From JACVRW01 sp963813495 (lineage in GTDB: Bacteria; Actinomycetota; Thermoleophilia; Solirubrobacterales; Thermoleophilaceae), in contig CAWEZC010000005.1 in assembly GCA_963813495.1 (NCBI GenBank), positions 868,001 to 932,000 on the forward strand: a stretch of 64,000 bases of DNA, read 5' to 3'. A model generated the notes under the pieces. That model was given only the letters and a program-made list of their open reading frames with translations, was not told where the DNA came from and did no database searches. Numbering within the stretch: position 1 is the stretch's first letter; each line of letters opens with the position of its first letter. A program made the translations under genes and the position numbers. Of the stretch, positions 8,395 through 17,050 are shown one piece after another.

Positions 8395-9177
8395 ATGTAC
8401 TTCGAGCTGGACACTTTCGTGCTCGACGCGGCGCAGGCTCTCTGTGTGGCGCTTCCCGCGGCGGGAATTCCGGCGTTCCTGCTGCGGCTGGAGGGTCGCG
8501 GCTGGGCGCTGGTGGCACCCGTCTCGGTGGTGCTGAGTGTCGTCGCGATCGCGGCCGCCACCGCCAGTGCCCAGGTGCTGACCTGGATCGCTCTGCTGCT
8601 CGTGCCGCTCGGGTGCGCGCTCGCGCTGGGGTGGGCGGCACATGGCGCCCGCCCTTGGCTCGCCCTGGCGGTGGTGCCGCTGCTCGGCGCCGCCCTCGTG
8701 GCGCCCGACGATCCGCTGGGGCGGGTTGCCCGGCTGCTGCTGATCGTCGGATCCTGCGTGACCGTGGGGCGCCTGCTCGCCGGGGCGGCGCCGCTGCTGT
8801 ACCTGAAGGCGGGCGTCGTTGCCATGGCCGTGATCGACGCCGTGTTCATATTCGGCGACCTCTGGGGGGCGCAGAACGCCTCCTTCAATGCGGCCGCGCC
8901 GGCGGACGGCCTGCCCCGGCTGCAGGTCGCGGACATCGGGAACGTCTCCACCGACTACGGCGACTACTTCGTGGCCGGGCTGGTCGGAGGCATCCTCGCC
9001 GCGGAGCGACGCCCCCAGGCGCTCGCGGCCGTAGCGACCCTCTTCGCAGCGCAGGCCTTCAACCAGCTCTTTCTCGTGGTCGACTCCCTGCCCGGCACGG
9101 TCCCCGTCGCCTTGGTCCTGCTGGGCTTCGAGGCCTGGCACCGCCGGCGCGAGCGCCGTCCACCGCTCACCGCCTAG
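8395..9177 (+). CDS. Polytopic membrane protein, possible presenilin/SPP-type (A22-like) aspartyl protease
   Basis: A 260-residue protein with about nine hydrophobic segments (roughly 8-28, 37-58, 61-80, 88-103, 110-128, 132-155, 190-203, 209-229 and 234-248). Asp148 lies in the sixth segment (VIDAVFIFGD), Asp190 in a YGDYFVAGLVG motif at the start of the seventh, and PVAL (237-240) in the ninth. This is the same order as the catalytic YD, GxGD and PAL motifs of presenilins and signal peptide peptidases. The family call is inference: the first glycine of GxGD is Asp here. It is monocistronic, and its stop is shared with the convergent next gene in a CTAG. Confidence 0.5.
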   Translation: MYFELDTFVLDAAQALCVALPAAGIPAFLLRLEGRGWALVAPVSVVLSVVAIAAATASAQVLTWIALLLVPLGCALALGWAAHGARPWLALAVVPLLGAALVAPDDPLGRVARLLLIVGSCVTVGRLLAGAAPLLYLKAGVVAMAVIDAVFIFGDLWGAQNASFNAAAPADGLPRLQVADIGNVSTDYGDYFVAGLVGGILAAERRPQALAAVATLFAAQAFNQLFLVVDSLPGTVPVALVLLGFEAWHRRRERRPPLTA

Positions 9178-10985
9178 ACATCCAGAACCCCGTCGAGGGT
9201 AAGGATGACTCCGCAGGCCACGAGCGCGAGGGCCAGCAGGCGAGCGCCCCAGCGGAGGACCCGGCCGTGGGGGCCCTCGGTCGGCCAGCCTGCCGCCAGG
9301 CCGGTCAACAGCGCGGCACCCAGCGCCATTGCACCGGCGCTCACGAGCACACCACTGTCGGCGCCGGCACTCAGCGCCAGCACCAGCAGAGCGGGGCGGG
9401 CCACGACGGGGACGGCGACCGGGACGAGTGCGGCCCGCCAGCCTTCGAGCGCCGGCTCCGGCGGGGGTGGTCGCCGGAACAGATCGATGGCGCCGGCGAG
9501 CCCGGCCACGATGCCGGCGGCGACTCGGAACGAGGGCTCGCTCACGTCCATCGCGTCGAGCAGCGGGCCGCCCACCGCGGCGGCGGCGCACACGCCGAGC
9601 CCGCCGATCACGCCGCCGAGGGCCGCCACCCCGACGACGGCTCGCGGCGACCGTCCAGCGCGAGGAATCCCGAACGCTGCCCGAGCCGGGTTGAGAGCCA
9701 GGAGCAGGGCGGCGGCCCACAACCAGCCCGATGGCCCGTCGTCGCCGGAATCGGAAGGGTTCGCCCCCTCGCCCGCCTCGACGATCGGGATGGTCCGCAA
9801 CAGCCCGGCCAAGGCGTGTTGTTGGTCGTCCATGCGGGTCTCGCCATCGCGAAACCACGCGCCCTCCACGCGCTCCGGGCGGGCTGCGTTCGCCGCATCC
9901 TCAGCATTCGATTGCTCGCCCACCGCAAGCCCGGCAACGCACGTGGCACGTTCGGCGATGGGGGCTCGCAGGTCGGCCAGTCGGGGCTCCTCCTGCGTGG
10001 CCAGCCACCACCCGGTGAGCGCCTCGCCCACCACGCCGTACCAGCCCCCACGGGCCAGCTCGCTGCCGCGCACCAGCCGGCCCCAGGGCCCGTGCTGCTG
10101 GCTGAGCCAGCGGGCCTGGACGCCGAACAGCTCGGCCTGGCTGCGCGCGTAGCTGAGCTCGTCCCCGGTGAGCGGCGGGCGGCCCCGCTCCGGGAACTCC
10201 ACGGTCTCGGACATGCCGTAGGCGGCCCAGTGATCGGGGATCGGCGGCCAGTGATCCTCCACCTCGTCTCGCGACGTAGCCAGGTAGGCGCCGACACGAT
10301 CCGCGGCCTGCCCCCAGCCCTCGCCCGGGAAGGCGCGGTGCAGGCGGGCCAGAGCCCAGTAGGCCTCCCCGGTGTAGTACTTGGAGTACTCGCCGGCCAC
10401 CGGCGCCCCCTGTGCGAGGTCGTACTCCGCCAGCACCGCGCCCGAAGGCTCGGTCTGAGCGCGCAGAAAACGCCCGAGCTGGCCCACCACGTCGTCGTAG
10501 CGCGTCTCACCGGTGGCCTCCCGGCGGATCAGCAGCCCGGCGACGAGGAGGGCGGTTGCGCCGGTGGTGACCCGATCGTCCAGTTCGAGCGCAGCCCAGC
10601 CATCGCTCCTGATGAGCCGGTCGAGCGCCCATTCGGTACCCCGGTCGGCGGACCGCAACGCGCCGGGCAATCCTGCTGCGGTGGCCTGATACAGGCCCAT
10701 CGTCACCCCGGCGTGGCGCACCTCGTTGTACTCGGAGGTAGTCGAATCGTCGTCGGCGTTGTAGAGGTACAGCCAACGGCCGTTCGGCGCCTGATTGCGC
10801 ACGAACCAATCGACGGTGGCCTGGGCCGAACCCCGGAGCTCCGCGGTGGTGACGGGCGGGCAGCGCTCAGGCGGGGCCACCACCGTGAACGCGAGGGCGA
10901 GGAACAGCGCCAGGAACAGTCCGGCCCGCAGGACGCGCGAGCGGGGCCGTCGTCCGGAGTGATCTGGGGTGTCGTCCTCCGTCAT
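9174..10985 (-). CDS. Alpha-toroid domain fused to a MarC-like membrane domain
   Basis: A 603-residue protein. Residues 19-37 form an N-terminal membrane anchor. Residues about 50-395 look like an extracytoplasmic (alpha/alpha) barrel as in glycan-active enzymes (FVRNQAPNGRWLYLY, EYNEVRHAGVTMGLYQA, KYYTGEAYWALARLH). From about 415 the protein has six membrane helices resembling MarC: LNPARAAFGIP for DPFGNIP, then FRVAAGIVAGLAGAIDLF and VPVAVPVVARPALL for the PLAIPLLAGP segment. The substrate is unknown and the fusion looks unusual. It is the third gene of an operon: its ATG overlaps the HTTM stop by 4 nt (10982-10985). Confidence 0.6.
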   Translation of the reverse strand: MTEDDTPDHSGRRPRSRVLRAGLFLALFLALAFTVVAPPERCPPVTTAELRGSAQATVDWFVRNQAPNGRWLYLYNADDDSTTSEYNEVRHAGVTMGLYQATAAGLPGALRSADRGTEWALDRLIRSDGWAALELDDRVTTGATALLVAGLLIRREATGETRYDDVVGQLGRFLRAQTEPSGAVLAEYDLAQGAPVAGEYSKYYTGEAYWALARLHRAFPGEGWGQAADRVGAYLATSRDEVEDHWPPIPDHWAAYGMSETVEFPERGRPPLTGDELSYARSQAELFGVQARWLSQQHGPWGRLVRGSELARGGWYGVVGEALTGWWLATQEEPRLADLRAPIAERATCVAGLAVGEQSNAEDAANAARPERVEGAWFRDGETRMDDQQHALAGLLRTIPIVEAGEGANPSDSGDDGPSGWLWAAALLLALNPARAAFGIPRAGRSPRAVVGVAALGGVIGGLGVCAAAAVGGPLLDAMDVSEPSFRVAAGIVAGLAGAIDLFRRPPPPEPALEGWRAALVPVAVPVVARPALLVLALSAGADSGVLVSAGAMALGAALLTGLAAGWPTEGPHGRVLRWGARLLALALVACGVILTLDGVLDV

Positions 10986-12133
10986 GCCGGTGCCGCGGCG
11001 ATCCTGTCACGGCCGACGCGGCGAGCCCGGCGGACGGTGGGGAGAAGCAATGCCGGAAGCGCGAACCACGCCGTGAGGGGTAGGCGGCTGAGCGCAAAGG
11101 CGACGGCCGGCGCGCCGCACATGCTGGTGCCATCGCGGTCCACGATCTCGAACCGGGAACCCGGCAGAGCCTGCTCGACCCGAAAGCGGGCGAGCCAGTC
11201 GAGCCCGCGCACGACCGCGGCCAACCGCCGCTGGCCGGCAGCCGTGGGGTCGATGCAGAGCACCCGATCCCGTGTGGAGGGCACCGCCCAGACCACCAGC
11301 ACGGCGATCCCCAGAAACGAGAACACCTGCACCGAGGCCGAGCCCTGGATGGCGAGGTGAAAGAAGACAGCGACCCAGACGGCCGCGTAGCGAGTGCCGC
11401 GCCACCACAGGCCCCCGGCGATGAACAGCTCGGTGAGCACCACGAACTTGGCCGCCCCGGTGTGGAAGCTGCGGTCGGTCAACAGCGACAGCGCCCAGTC
11501 CGGCAGGGGCCACGCTTCCAGCTGGTCTCGCGCGCGCCCGACGCGCTGCCAGGTGACGGTGCCACCGAACCAGCCGGGATCGATCAGCTTGCTCAGACCG
11601 GACGCCCCGTATATCGCGGCGCACTCGAAGCGCAGCAGCCACAGCGGCCAGGCCGGCGCCCAGGGGTGGAGAGGGGGTAGCCCCCGACGACGGCGGATCC
11701 AGGCGTCCACGGACAGCTCCCGTCCGCACGGCGCCACGGCCAGTACTCCCAGGACGATGAGCAGGTAGGCCCGGTTGTTGTGGAAGTGGGTGGTCGAGAG
11801 GAACAGGTTGTAGGCGACGATCACGAACACCGTCGCCGTCGCCAGCCGGGTGAGCAGGCCGATCGACATAGCGATGGCGGCCACGGCCGTCAGCCCGAGC
11901 AGCCCGACGTAGACCTTCTCGGGCAGCTCCGGATACCACGCGAGGTAGGGCTCGTGGAAGGCGTCTTGGTAGGTCTCGCCGTGCCAGCCGTCGGAGAGGA
12001 ACGGCTGGAGATGCAGGAGCACGATCGGCCCGACCAGCAACCTCAGCAGTTCGAGCGCCCGCATGCTGACCGGGCGGCCGAGCAGGTCGTCGAAGGCAGC
12101 CACCACGCTGCGCGCTGGGGTCGGCGCGTTCAT
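10982..12133 (-). CDS. HTTM domain protein (vitamin K-dependent gamma-carboxylase-like)
   Basis: A 383-residue polytopic protein with the horizontally transferred transmembrane (HTTM) domain: RALELLRLLVGPIVLLHL near the start, YQDAFHEPYLAWYPELP, THFHNNRAYLL (the conserved THxHNN histidine motif) and FECAAIYGASGLSKLIDPGWFGGTV. HTTM is the domain shared with vertebrate gamma-glutamyl carboxylase; bacterial members are of unknown activity. The last 70 residues have a soluble stretch (IVDRDGTSMCG) and a final helix. It overlaps the previous gene by ATGA at 12130-12133 and the next by ATGA at 10982, so the three genes are coupled. Confidence 0.85.
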   Translation of the reverse strand: MNAPTPARSVVAAFDDLLGRPVSMRALELLRLLVGPIVLLHLQPFLSDGWHGETYQDAFHEPYLAWYPELPEKVYVGLLGLTAVAAIAMSIGLLTRLATATVFVIVAYNLFLSTTHFHNNRAYLLIVLGVLAVAPCGRELSVDAWIRRRRGLPPLHPWAPAWPLWLLRFECAAIYGASGLSKLIDPGWFGGTVTWQRVGRARDQLEAWPLPDWALSLLTDRSFHTGAAKFVVLTELFIAGGLWWRGTRYAAVWVAVFFHLAIQGSASVQVFSFLGIAVLVVWAVPSTRDRVLCIDPTAAGQRRLAAVVRGLDWLARFRVEQALPGSRFEIVDRDGTSMCGAPAVAFALSRLPLTAWFALPALLLPTVRRARRVGRDRIAAAPA

Positions 12134-12576
12134 TCTGCGCCCTCGCGCAGACCGCTTCGGAGGACCCCGACCTGGGCCGGGTCCGCGTTGTGCCAGGACG
12201 TGACCCTGGCCTCCAGGTACCGGGTCTCGTCGTCACGCGGAGTGTTGTCGGCGACCCAGGCGAGAGCAGCGTCGAGAAAGGCCAGCTGGTTGTCAAGCCC
12301 CGCGTCCGCATGGTGGCGGACCCACGGGTACCTCAGCCCTCGGTCCTGCACCAGCTCGTCCCAGCGGTACCCCGACCAAGAGCGTTCGACCGGGACGCGC
12401 CGGCCATCGGCGGTGACCCGGACCACGTCGGCGCGCCAGGTGCTCGACTCCGGGAACATCTGGAACGCGAATTCCTTGTGGTCCGACCAATAGCCCCGGG
12501 CCACGAAACCGAGTTGCAGGACCACGACGGCGATGACCACGACTCGCCGCCCGACGACCCTCACCCTCGACCGCAC
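12130..12576 (-). CDS. Membrane-anchored protein, HTTM operon partner
   Basis: A 148-residue protein with one N-terminal membrane helix (VVVIAVVVLQLGFVARGYW) and an extracytoplasmic domain that begins SDHKEFAFQMFPESSTWRA. The FQMFPESS motif recurs in small proteins encoded beside HTTM genes; their function is unknown. The GTG at 12576 was chosen because upstream codons would run into the divergent gene starting at 12597. It is the first gene of the three-gene operon with the HTTM and toroid-MarC proteins. Confidence 0.65.
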   Translation of the reverse strand: MRSRVRVVGRRVVVIAVVVLQLGFVARGYWSDHKEFAFQMFPESSTWRADVVRVTADGRRVPVERSWSGYRWDELVQDRGLRYPWVRHHADAGLDNQLAFLDAALAWVADNTPRDDETRYLEARVTSWHNADPAQVGVLRSGLREGAE

Positions 12577-12596
12577 GCGGTTTACGATGACACAGT

Positions 12597-13145
12597 GTGA
12601 GCCGCACCAGGAGTCGCTCGATGCCGGCCGGCCACAGCCTGCCCTACGTCGATCCACATGCATCCCACGGGCCGCTGCGGCGGGGGTTCGTCAAGCTGGC
12701 GAGCGCCGGGGTCATGGCCCGGCTCTCGAGGACCGGCTTGTGGAGGAGAACCGTATGGCGAATCGACCCCCACCTCCTGCGACTGACGCGAGGCCGCGTC
12801 AGCACCGGGCTCCTCCTCCCCACCGCGCTACTCGAGACGCGCGGCGCGCGCACCGGCCGGGCCAGACGTCACGGGGTGATCTACTTCCACGACGGCGACC
12901 GGGTCACGATCATCGCCTCACATGCCGGGCGACCGGAGAACCCGGCCTGGTTCTACAACGCCCGCGCCAATCCCGACGTGCTGCTAGGCGGCCAGCGCTT
13001 CCGGGCCGAAGTCGTCGATGACGAGGCGACCCGCACCCGGCTCTGGGAGCTCGCCGACCGCGTCTTCCCGGCCTTCGCCGGCTACCGCGAGAGCGCGGGG
13101 CATACCGGACGCACCATCCCGATCCTCCAGCTCCACCCCCGCTGA
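12597..13145 (+). CDS. Deazaflavin (F420)-dependent nitroreductase family protein
   Basis: A 182-residue split-barrel protein of the Ddn family. LLETRGARTGRARRHGVIYFHDGDRVTIIASHAG and NPAWFYNARANPDV match the conserved core that binds the deazaflavin cofactor F420 and substrate. It likely reduces a quinone, nitro or other electrophilic compound, but the substrate is unknown. GTG at 12597 or 12595 is the likely start, since TACGAT lies 6-8 nt upstream (12583-12588), a leaderless arrangement. An ATG at 12621 is an alternative. It is divergent from the HTTM operon with a 20-bp gap. Confidence 0.85.
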   Translation: MSRTRSRSMPAGHSLPYVDPHASHGPLRRGFVKLASAGVMARLSRTGLWRRTVWRIDPHLLRLTRGRVSTGLLLPTALLETRGARTGRARRHGVIYFHDGDRVTIIASHAGRPENPAWFYNARANPDVLLGGQRFRAEVVDDEATRTRLWELADRVFPAFAGYRESAGHTGRTIPILQLHPR

Positions 13146-13301
13146 GCGATGACGAGAGCGCCGCGCTCATCCGGCCGTTCGGCTGGACGATTCGAACCAC
13201 TCGATACCGGCGGCCACGACCCCGCCCACCTGGACTCGCCCGAAGACTCACCACCGCATCGGCCGCCGAATCGCTGAGGCGGAGGTGCGAAGCCGCGCGG
13301 A

Positions 13302-13727
13302 ATGAAGGATCATCGAAACGCCGTGGCTGCTCCGTCGTATGACCCCGACCCGCGCGTCGACCACTACATCGACGCGCTGCCCGAATGGCAGCAAGCCGTC
13401 TGCGAGCAGGTTCGTGACCTCGTCCACACCGCGGATCCGGAGGTCCAGGAGACGATCAAACGGAAAGTGCAGCCCTACTTCGTGCTCCAGGGCAACGTCT
13501 GCGCGCTGCTGGCGACCAAAGATCACGTGAACGTGTTCCTCTACGACGGCGCGATCGTCCCTGATCCCGAAGGCATCATCACCGGCGGCCACGACAACAA
13601 GACGGCTCGGACGGTCGCCATCCACGAAGGCGAAACGATCAACACCAAAGCGCTGCGGACGATGTTCGAGCAGATCATCGCCAACAACCGCGCCGGTGGA
13701 TGGCGCAGGCTCAAACGGGAGGCCTGA
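13302..13727 (+). CDS. DUF1801 (YdhG-like) family protein
   Basis: A 141-residue small soluble protein with the DUF1801 layout: YIDALPEWQQAVCEQVRDLVHTADPEVQETIKRKVQPYF, then a beta-sheet half (VCALLATKDHVNVFLYDGA) and a final LRTMFEQIIANNRAGG helix. The family has an iron-transporter-associated (frataxin-like) fold and no proven activity. The last 17 bp overlap the 3' end of the convergent FUSC gene. Confidence 0.75.
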   Translation: MKDHRNAVAAPSYDPDPRVDHYIDALPEWQQAVCEQVRDLVHTADPEVQETIKRKVQPYFVLQGNVCALLATKDHVNVFLYDGAIVPDPEGIITGGHDNKTARTVAIHEGETINTKALRTMFEQIIANNRAGGWRRLKREA

Positions 13728-14772
13728 CCGCCTTCTCTTCGTCGCTCTTCGCGCGGCTCGGCCAGAGTCGCCAAGCCGCCTCGCCGAACGCAAGCCCGAT
13801 GAGGATCCCCAGCGAGCTGTCGGCCACGCGCTCGACGCCGATTTCGTCGCCCTGGAAGTCGACAGCGCTGAGCATGAACAGGACCGTCGGTGTGATCAGC
13901 GCCACGAGCCAGAAGTAGCCGCGCTCGTCGAGCGCGAACAGGCCGAACGCAGCCACCGCGGCGCCCGCGGCGAGTGCCCAGGGCTCGTGAGTGGCAAGCG
14001 TGATGGCGATTATCAATGCCGCGCCCGCGAGGGTGCCGACGGCACGTTGCAGGCTACGCACACGTGTTGTGCGTTCCTCCGGTTGGAGGATCGCGAGAGT
14101 CGTGAGGGGCACCCAGTAGCCGTGCGCGAGATCGATCACGAGGTAGAAGAGCGTGGTTGCCGCCACGGCGAGTCCAAGCCGTGCGGCGTGCGCCCGCAAC
14201 GCCGAGTCGCGGCCGATGACAGCCTCACGCACCGCGCTCAGTGAATCGCGCACCACGTGCTTCGAGTGCTCATGTCCCCTCCGGGCGCTGACCATGAGGA
14301 CGAGGCTCACGATCACTCCGAGCGAGAAGCAGAGCAGCCGTTCCCCGAACGGCTCGGGACTCACCGGAATGCCGGCGACGACCACGAACACCGCCGCGGT
14401 CGCAAAGCCGAGGACGCCGCCCGCCCGCCCGGCGGCGCGGGCGAAGGCCCACGTGCCCACCCAGAGGAGCGTCGCCACGACGACGGCCCAATCTTGGTCT
14501 CGAACGAGGTTGGCGAGGGCGAACGCCGCCACGCTGCCCGCGGCCGCGAGCGAGCCCCACCACAGCCGGGAGCGCAGGCCCCCGCCCGGTACGCACAGCG
14601 ACGTATTCAGCGCGCCGATCGCGGCGATGAGGCCCAGCGTTGCCTCGCCGGAGGCGATCCCGATCGCCAGCGGGCCAACCGTGGCGACCCCGCCGGCGAT
14701 CCCTGCTCCCCAGTTGGTCCCGCGCGCCTCCGTGCGAAACGCATCTCTCACGAGATCCCGCGCGGCGGACAT
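13711..14772 (-). CDS. FUSC family membrane protein (aromatic acid exporter-like)
   Basis: A 353-residue protein with two blocks of five to six membrane helices, separated by a short cytoplasmic stretch around RRGHEHSKHVVRDSLSAVREAV. The second block has the FUSC signature DLAHGYWVPLTTLAILQPEERTTRVRSLQRAVGTLAGA. Relatives (AaeB, YccS, fusaric acid resistance proteins) export aromatic acids, but no membrane-fusion partner is encoded here. ATG 14772 was chosen; an in-frame GTG at 14802 is possible. It is convergent with the DUF1801 gene, with a 17-bp overlap. Confidence 0.8.
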   Translation of the reverse strand: MSAARDLVRDAFRTEARGTNWGAGIAGGVATVGPLAIGIASGEATLGLIAAIGALNTSLCVPGGGLRSRLWWGSLAAAGSVAAFALANLVRDQDWAVVVATLLWVGTWAFARAAGRAGGVLGFATAAVFVVVAGIPVSPEPFGERLLCFSLGVIVSLVLMVSARRGHEHSKHVVRDSLSAVREAVIGRDSALRAHAARLGLAVAATTLFYLVIDLAHGYWVPLTTLAILQPEERTTRVRSLQRAVGTLAGAALIIAITLATHEPWALAAGAAVAAFGLFALDERGYFWLVALITPTVLFMLSAVDFQGDEIGVERVADSSLGILIGLAFGEAAWRLWPSRAKSDEEKAVRPPV

Positions 14773-14924
14773 TCCTGCGATCTTCTCCGATACGGCAAGC
14801 ACGCGGCGTGGAAGATCCCGAAGACCCGCCGCCGGGATCCCGAAAGCTCGCCATCGCCTCCCCTACTTGCCGAACGTCGGAAATCTTCAAGACCTGCTCT
14901 GGCTGGTGCGACAGCCTCTGACCC

Positions 14925-15860
14925 ATGATCGAGCTTCAGAAGACCTCACAGTTCATGGACACTCACGCGAGGCTGGTCGATCGCCGTCGCTTCGACTTCC
15001 TCTTCGGGGACGGCGATCCCGACGCGGTGGCCGCCGCACTGGCCGGCTATGCCAATGCCGATGGCGGCTTCGGCTGGGGCCTTCACCCTGATCTGCCCAA
15101 TGCAAGCAGCCAGCCCGTGGGCGCCCTGCACGCGTTCGAGATCTTGGGGGAGATAGCTGTATCCGCGAGCCTTCTGGCGACGAGCCTGTGCGACTGGCTC
15201 GACGCGGTTTCGCTGTCCGACGGTGGGTTGCCGTTCGCCCTCCCCGGCGCGGACGCGACAGGGTCCGCTCCCCCCTGGACCGGTGTGGATCACTCGCGAT
15301 CGTCGTTGCACATCACCAGCGCGGTCTGCGGGGCCGCCCACCGGGTCGCCGACCACGATCCCGCCGTCGCCGGCCATCGCTGGCTCTCGCGGGCGACCGA
15401 CTTCTGTCGAGGAGAGATCGCCCGGCTGGAGCGGCCCGCCTTCGCCTACGAGTTTCGTTATGTCCTTCAACTCCTCGACGCTCTTTACGACAAGGACGCC
15501 GCCGCCCCCGGCCAGCTCGAGCGGCTGGGTGCCTTCATGCCCCCCTCCGGCACCATGGCCGTCCAGGGCGGTACGGAAGACGAGAAGATGCGGCCGCTCG
15601 ACTTCTCGCCCGAGCCCGAGCGTCCGCTGCGAGCGTTGCTCTCGTCGCAGGTCATCGCCGACGACCTGGCTCGCCTCGCCGCCGACCGGCGCGACGACGG
15701 GGGCTGGGATGTCGACTTCGAGGTGTTCTCGCCTGCGGCGGTGCTCGAGTGGCGCGGCGATGCGACGGTGGGCGCGTTGAAGGTGCTGCAGGCCAACGCG
15801 CGCTTGGAACGCGGAGGCCCGCTCAGGGCACCCAAAGCCGCTCGAGCTGAGCGGGACTGA
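14925..15860 (+). CDS. Alpha-toroid (prenyltransferase/squalene-cyclase-repeat-like) protein
   Basis: A 311-residue soluble protein with toroid-type repeats: YANADGGFGWGLHPDL and RRDDGGWDVDFEVFSPAAVLEWRG resemble the QW-like DGGFG/DGGW turns of prenyltransferase and terpene cyclase repeats. There is no DxDD or zinc motif, so a catalytic role is uncertain. No signal peptide is seen. Its last 38 bp overlap the 3' end of the convergent AraC-type regulator. Confidence 0.6.
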   Translation: MIELQKTSQFMDTHARLVDRRRFDFLFGDGDPDAVAAALAGYANADGGFGWGLHPDLPNASSQPVGALHAFEILGEIAVSASLLATSLCDWLDAVSLSDGGLPFALPGADATGSAPPWTGVDHSRSSLHITSAVCGAAHRVADHDPAVAGHRWLSRATDFCRGEIARLERPAFAYEFRYVLQLLDALYDKDAAAPGQLERLGAFMPPSGTMAVQGGTEDEKMRPLDFSPEPERPLRALLSSQVIADDLARLAADRRDDGGWDVDFEVFSPAAVLEWRGDATVGALKVLQANARLERGGPLRAPKAARAERD

Positions 15861-16563
15861 TACCGGCCAGCTCGCGGCTCTCGCGCGTCAGATGAGCCTG
15901 GTCGGCGTAGCCCGTCGAGGCGGCGATTCCGGCCAGGCCTCCCGAGCCGCCCCGCCCGCGCCCCAGCAGGTTGAGAACTCGCTGAAAGCGCAGGACCCGC
16001 TGCAGCGTCTTCGGCCCGTAGCCGACCGACTCACGAAAACGCCGCTGCAGCTGCCTTTCGCTCAAGGCCAACTCTCGGGCAACACCGAGGACCGTCGCGT
16101 CGGACGCGGCGAGCAGACCCGCGGCCCGCCGGACGAGGAGGTCCAGCTCCTCTGCCCCATCCGCCAGCTTGGCCAGCCCACGGCCGAGAGCTGCGAACGC
16201 CTGGCCGGGATCGGAGACCTCGGCGAGCCGCCGACCCAGGTCCGCCGCCGGACGGGTATCGATCGCAGCCAGGGGAACGTGCATGTCGACGAGCCGGTGC
16301 GCCGGCAGGCCGAACAGAGCCGGGCCGACGCCCGGGAGAAAGCGCGCCCCGATCGCCACGAACGGCGTCTGGACAGGTCGCGGCAGGAACCGCCTCTGAG
16401 GTCCGGCCACGAGGCTGGGTCCGCCCGCAAGCCAGATGACGTCGACCCGTCCGTCGGGGAGAACGACTCCGGCCTCCTCCGGGCTCTCGGCCAGAAGCTC
16501 ATGCCGCCAGAAGCACTCGACCAACCCCGCGAGCGCCTTTGGAGCCGGGTATTCGCGGTACAT
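15823..16563 (-). CDS. AraC family transcriptional regulator
   Basis: A 246-residue regulator. The N-terminal 140 residues form a DUF6597-type sensor domain (YREYPAPKALAGLVECFWRHE, VVLPDGRVDVIWLAGG). The C-terminus is an HTH_18 AraC DNA-binding domain with VARELALSERQLQRRFRESVGYGPKTLQRVLRFQR and the second helix-turn-helix GIAASTGYADQAHLTRE. The ligand and targets are unknown. ATG 16563 is used; ATG 16575 is equally possible. It is convergent with the toroid gene. Confidence 0.85.
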   Translation of the reverse strand: MYREYPAPKALAGLVECFWRHELLAESPEEAGVVLPDGRVDVIWLAGGPSLVAGPQRRFLPRPVQTPFVAIGARFLPGVGPALFGLPAHRLVDMHVPLAAIDTRPAADLGRRLAEVSDPGQAFAALGRGLAKLADGAEELDLLVRRAAGLLAASDATVLGVARELALSERQLQRRFRESVGYGPKTLQRVLRFQRVLNLLGRGRGGSGGLAGIAASTGYADQAHLTRESRELAGISPAQLERLWVP

Positions 16564-16658
16564 CACGGAGAGCATCGCATCTGAACGCCGACCTGGTCGT
16601 ACAGGCTTGCGACTAGCGCCCCTCAAGCGGTTGACTTAGCGGCGGGTCGGCATGCACG

Positions 16659-17003
16659 ATGCCGCCCATGGCGTTCGACGAGGACCTCGCCGACCGGATA
16701 CGTGAGCTGATCAGCGCCGAGCCGGGCGTGACCGAGCAGAGGATGTTCGGAGGGTTGGCGTTTCTCATCGCAGGCAACATTTCAGTGGCGGCCAGCGGCC
16801 AGGGTGGCCTGATGGTGCGAGTACAGCCCGAGGACACGGAGGCCCTGATCGCCAGGCCCCACGCCCGGCCCTTCGAGATGCGCGGCCGGGAGATGAAGGG
16901 CTGGCTTCGGGTCGATACCGAGGGTGTGCGCACCAAGCGCCAGCTCGAGCCGTGGGTAGAGCGGGGCGTGGCCTACGCGCGCTCGCTGCCTCCGAAGGGC
17001 TGA
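16659..17003 (+). CDS. TfoX/Sxy N-terminal domain protein
   Basis: A 114-residue protein with the TfoX_N pattern: ADRIRELISAEPGVTEQRMFGGLAFLIAGNI, then LMVRVQPEDTEALIARPHARPFEMRGREMKGWLRV. The single domain is common in actinobacteria, where a competence role is not established. An aldo/keto reductase gene follows 47 bp downstream on the same strand. Confidence 0.85.
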   Translation: MPPMAFDEDLADRIRELISAEPGVTEQRMFGGLAFLIAGNISVAASGQGGLMVRVQPEDTEALIARPHARPFEMRGREMKGWLRVDTEGVRTKRQLEPWVERGVAYARSLPPKG

Positions 17004-17050
17004 TTGTCAGCGGGCTTCACCTCCGGCGAGGCGGCCTACTGGTCCAGCAC

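Noticed and set aside
8257..9858. Upstream extension of the xthA frame to 9858
   Set aside because: The xthA fold starts at GTG 8256 with MRIATWNVNS and a leaderless -10 box. The extension is antisense to the presenilin-like gene.
8613..11360. 915-residue plus-strand open frame
   Set aside because: Antisense to the toroid-MarC and HTTM genes; no domain is visible.
13180..13230. GGTTCGAATC-like tRNA T-arm on the minus strand
   Set aside because: The flanking bases do not form a T-stem, and no acceptor, D or anticodon arms can be built. It is not a tRNA and not clearly an attachment site.
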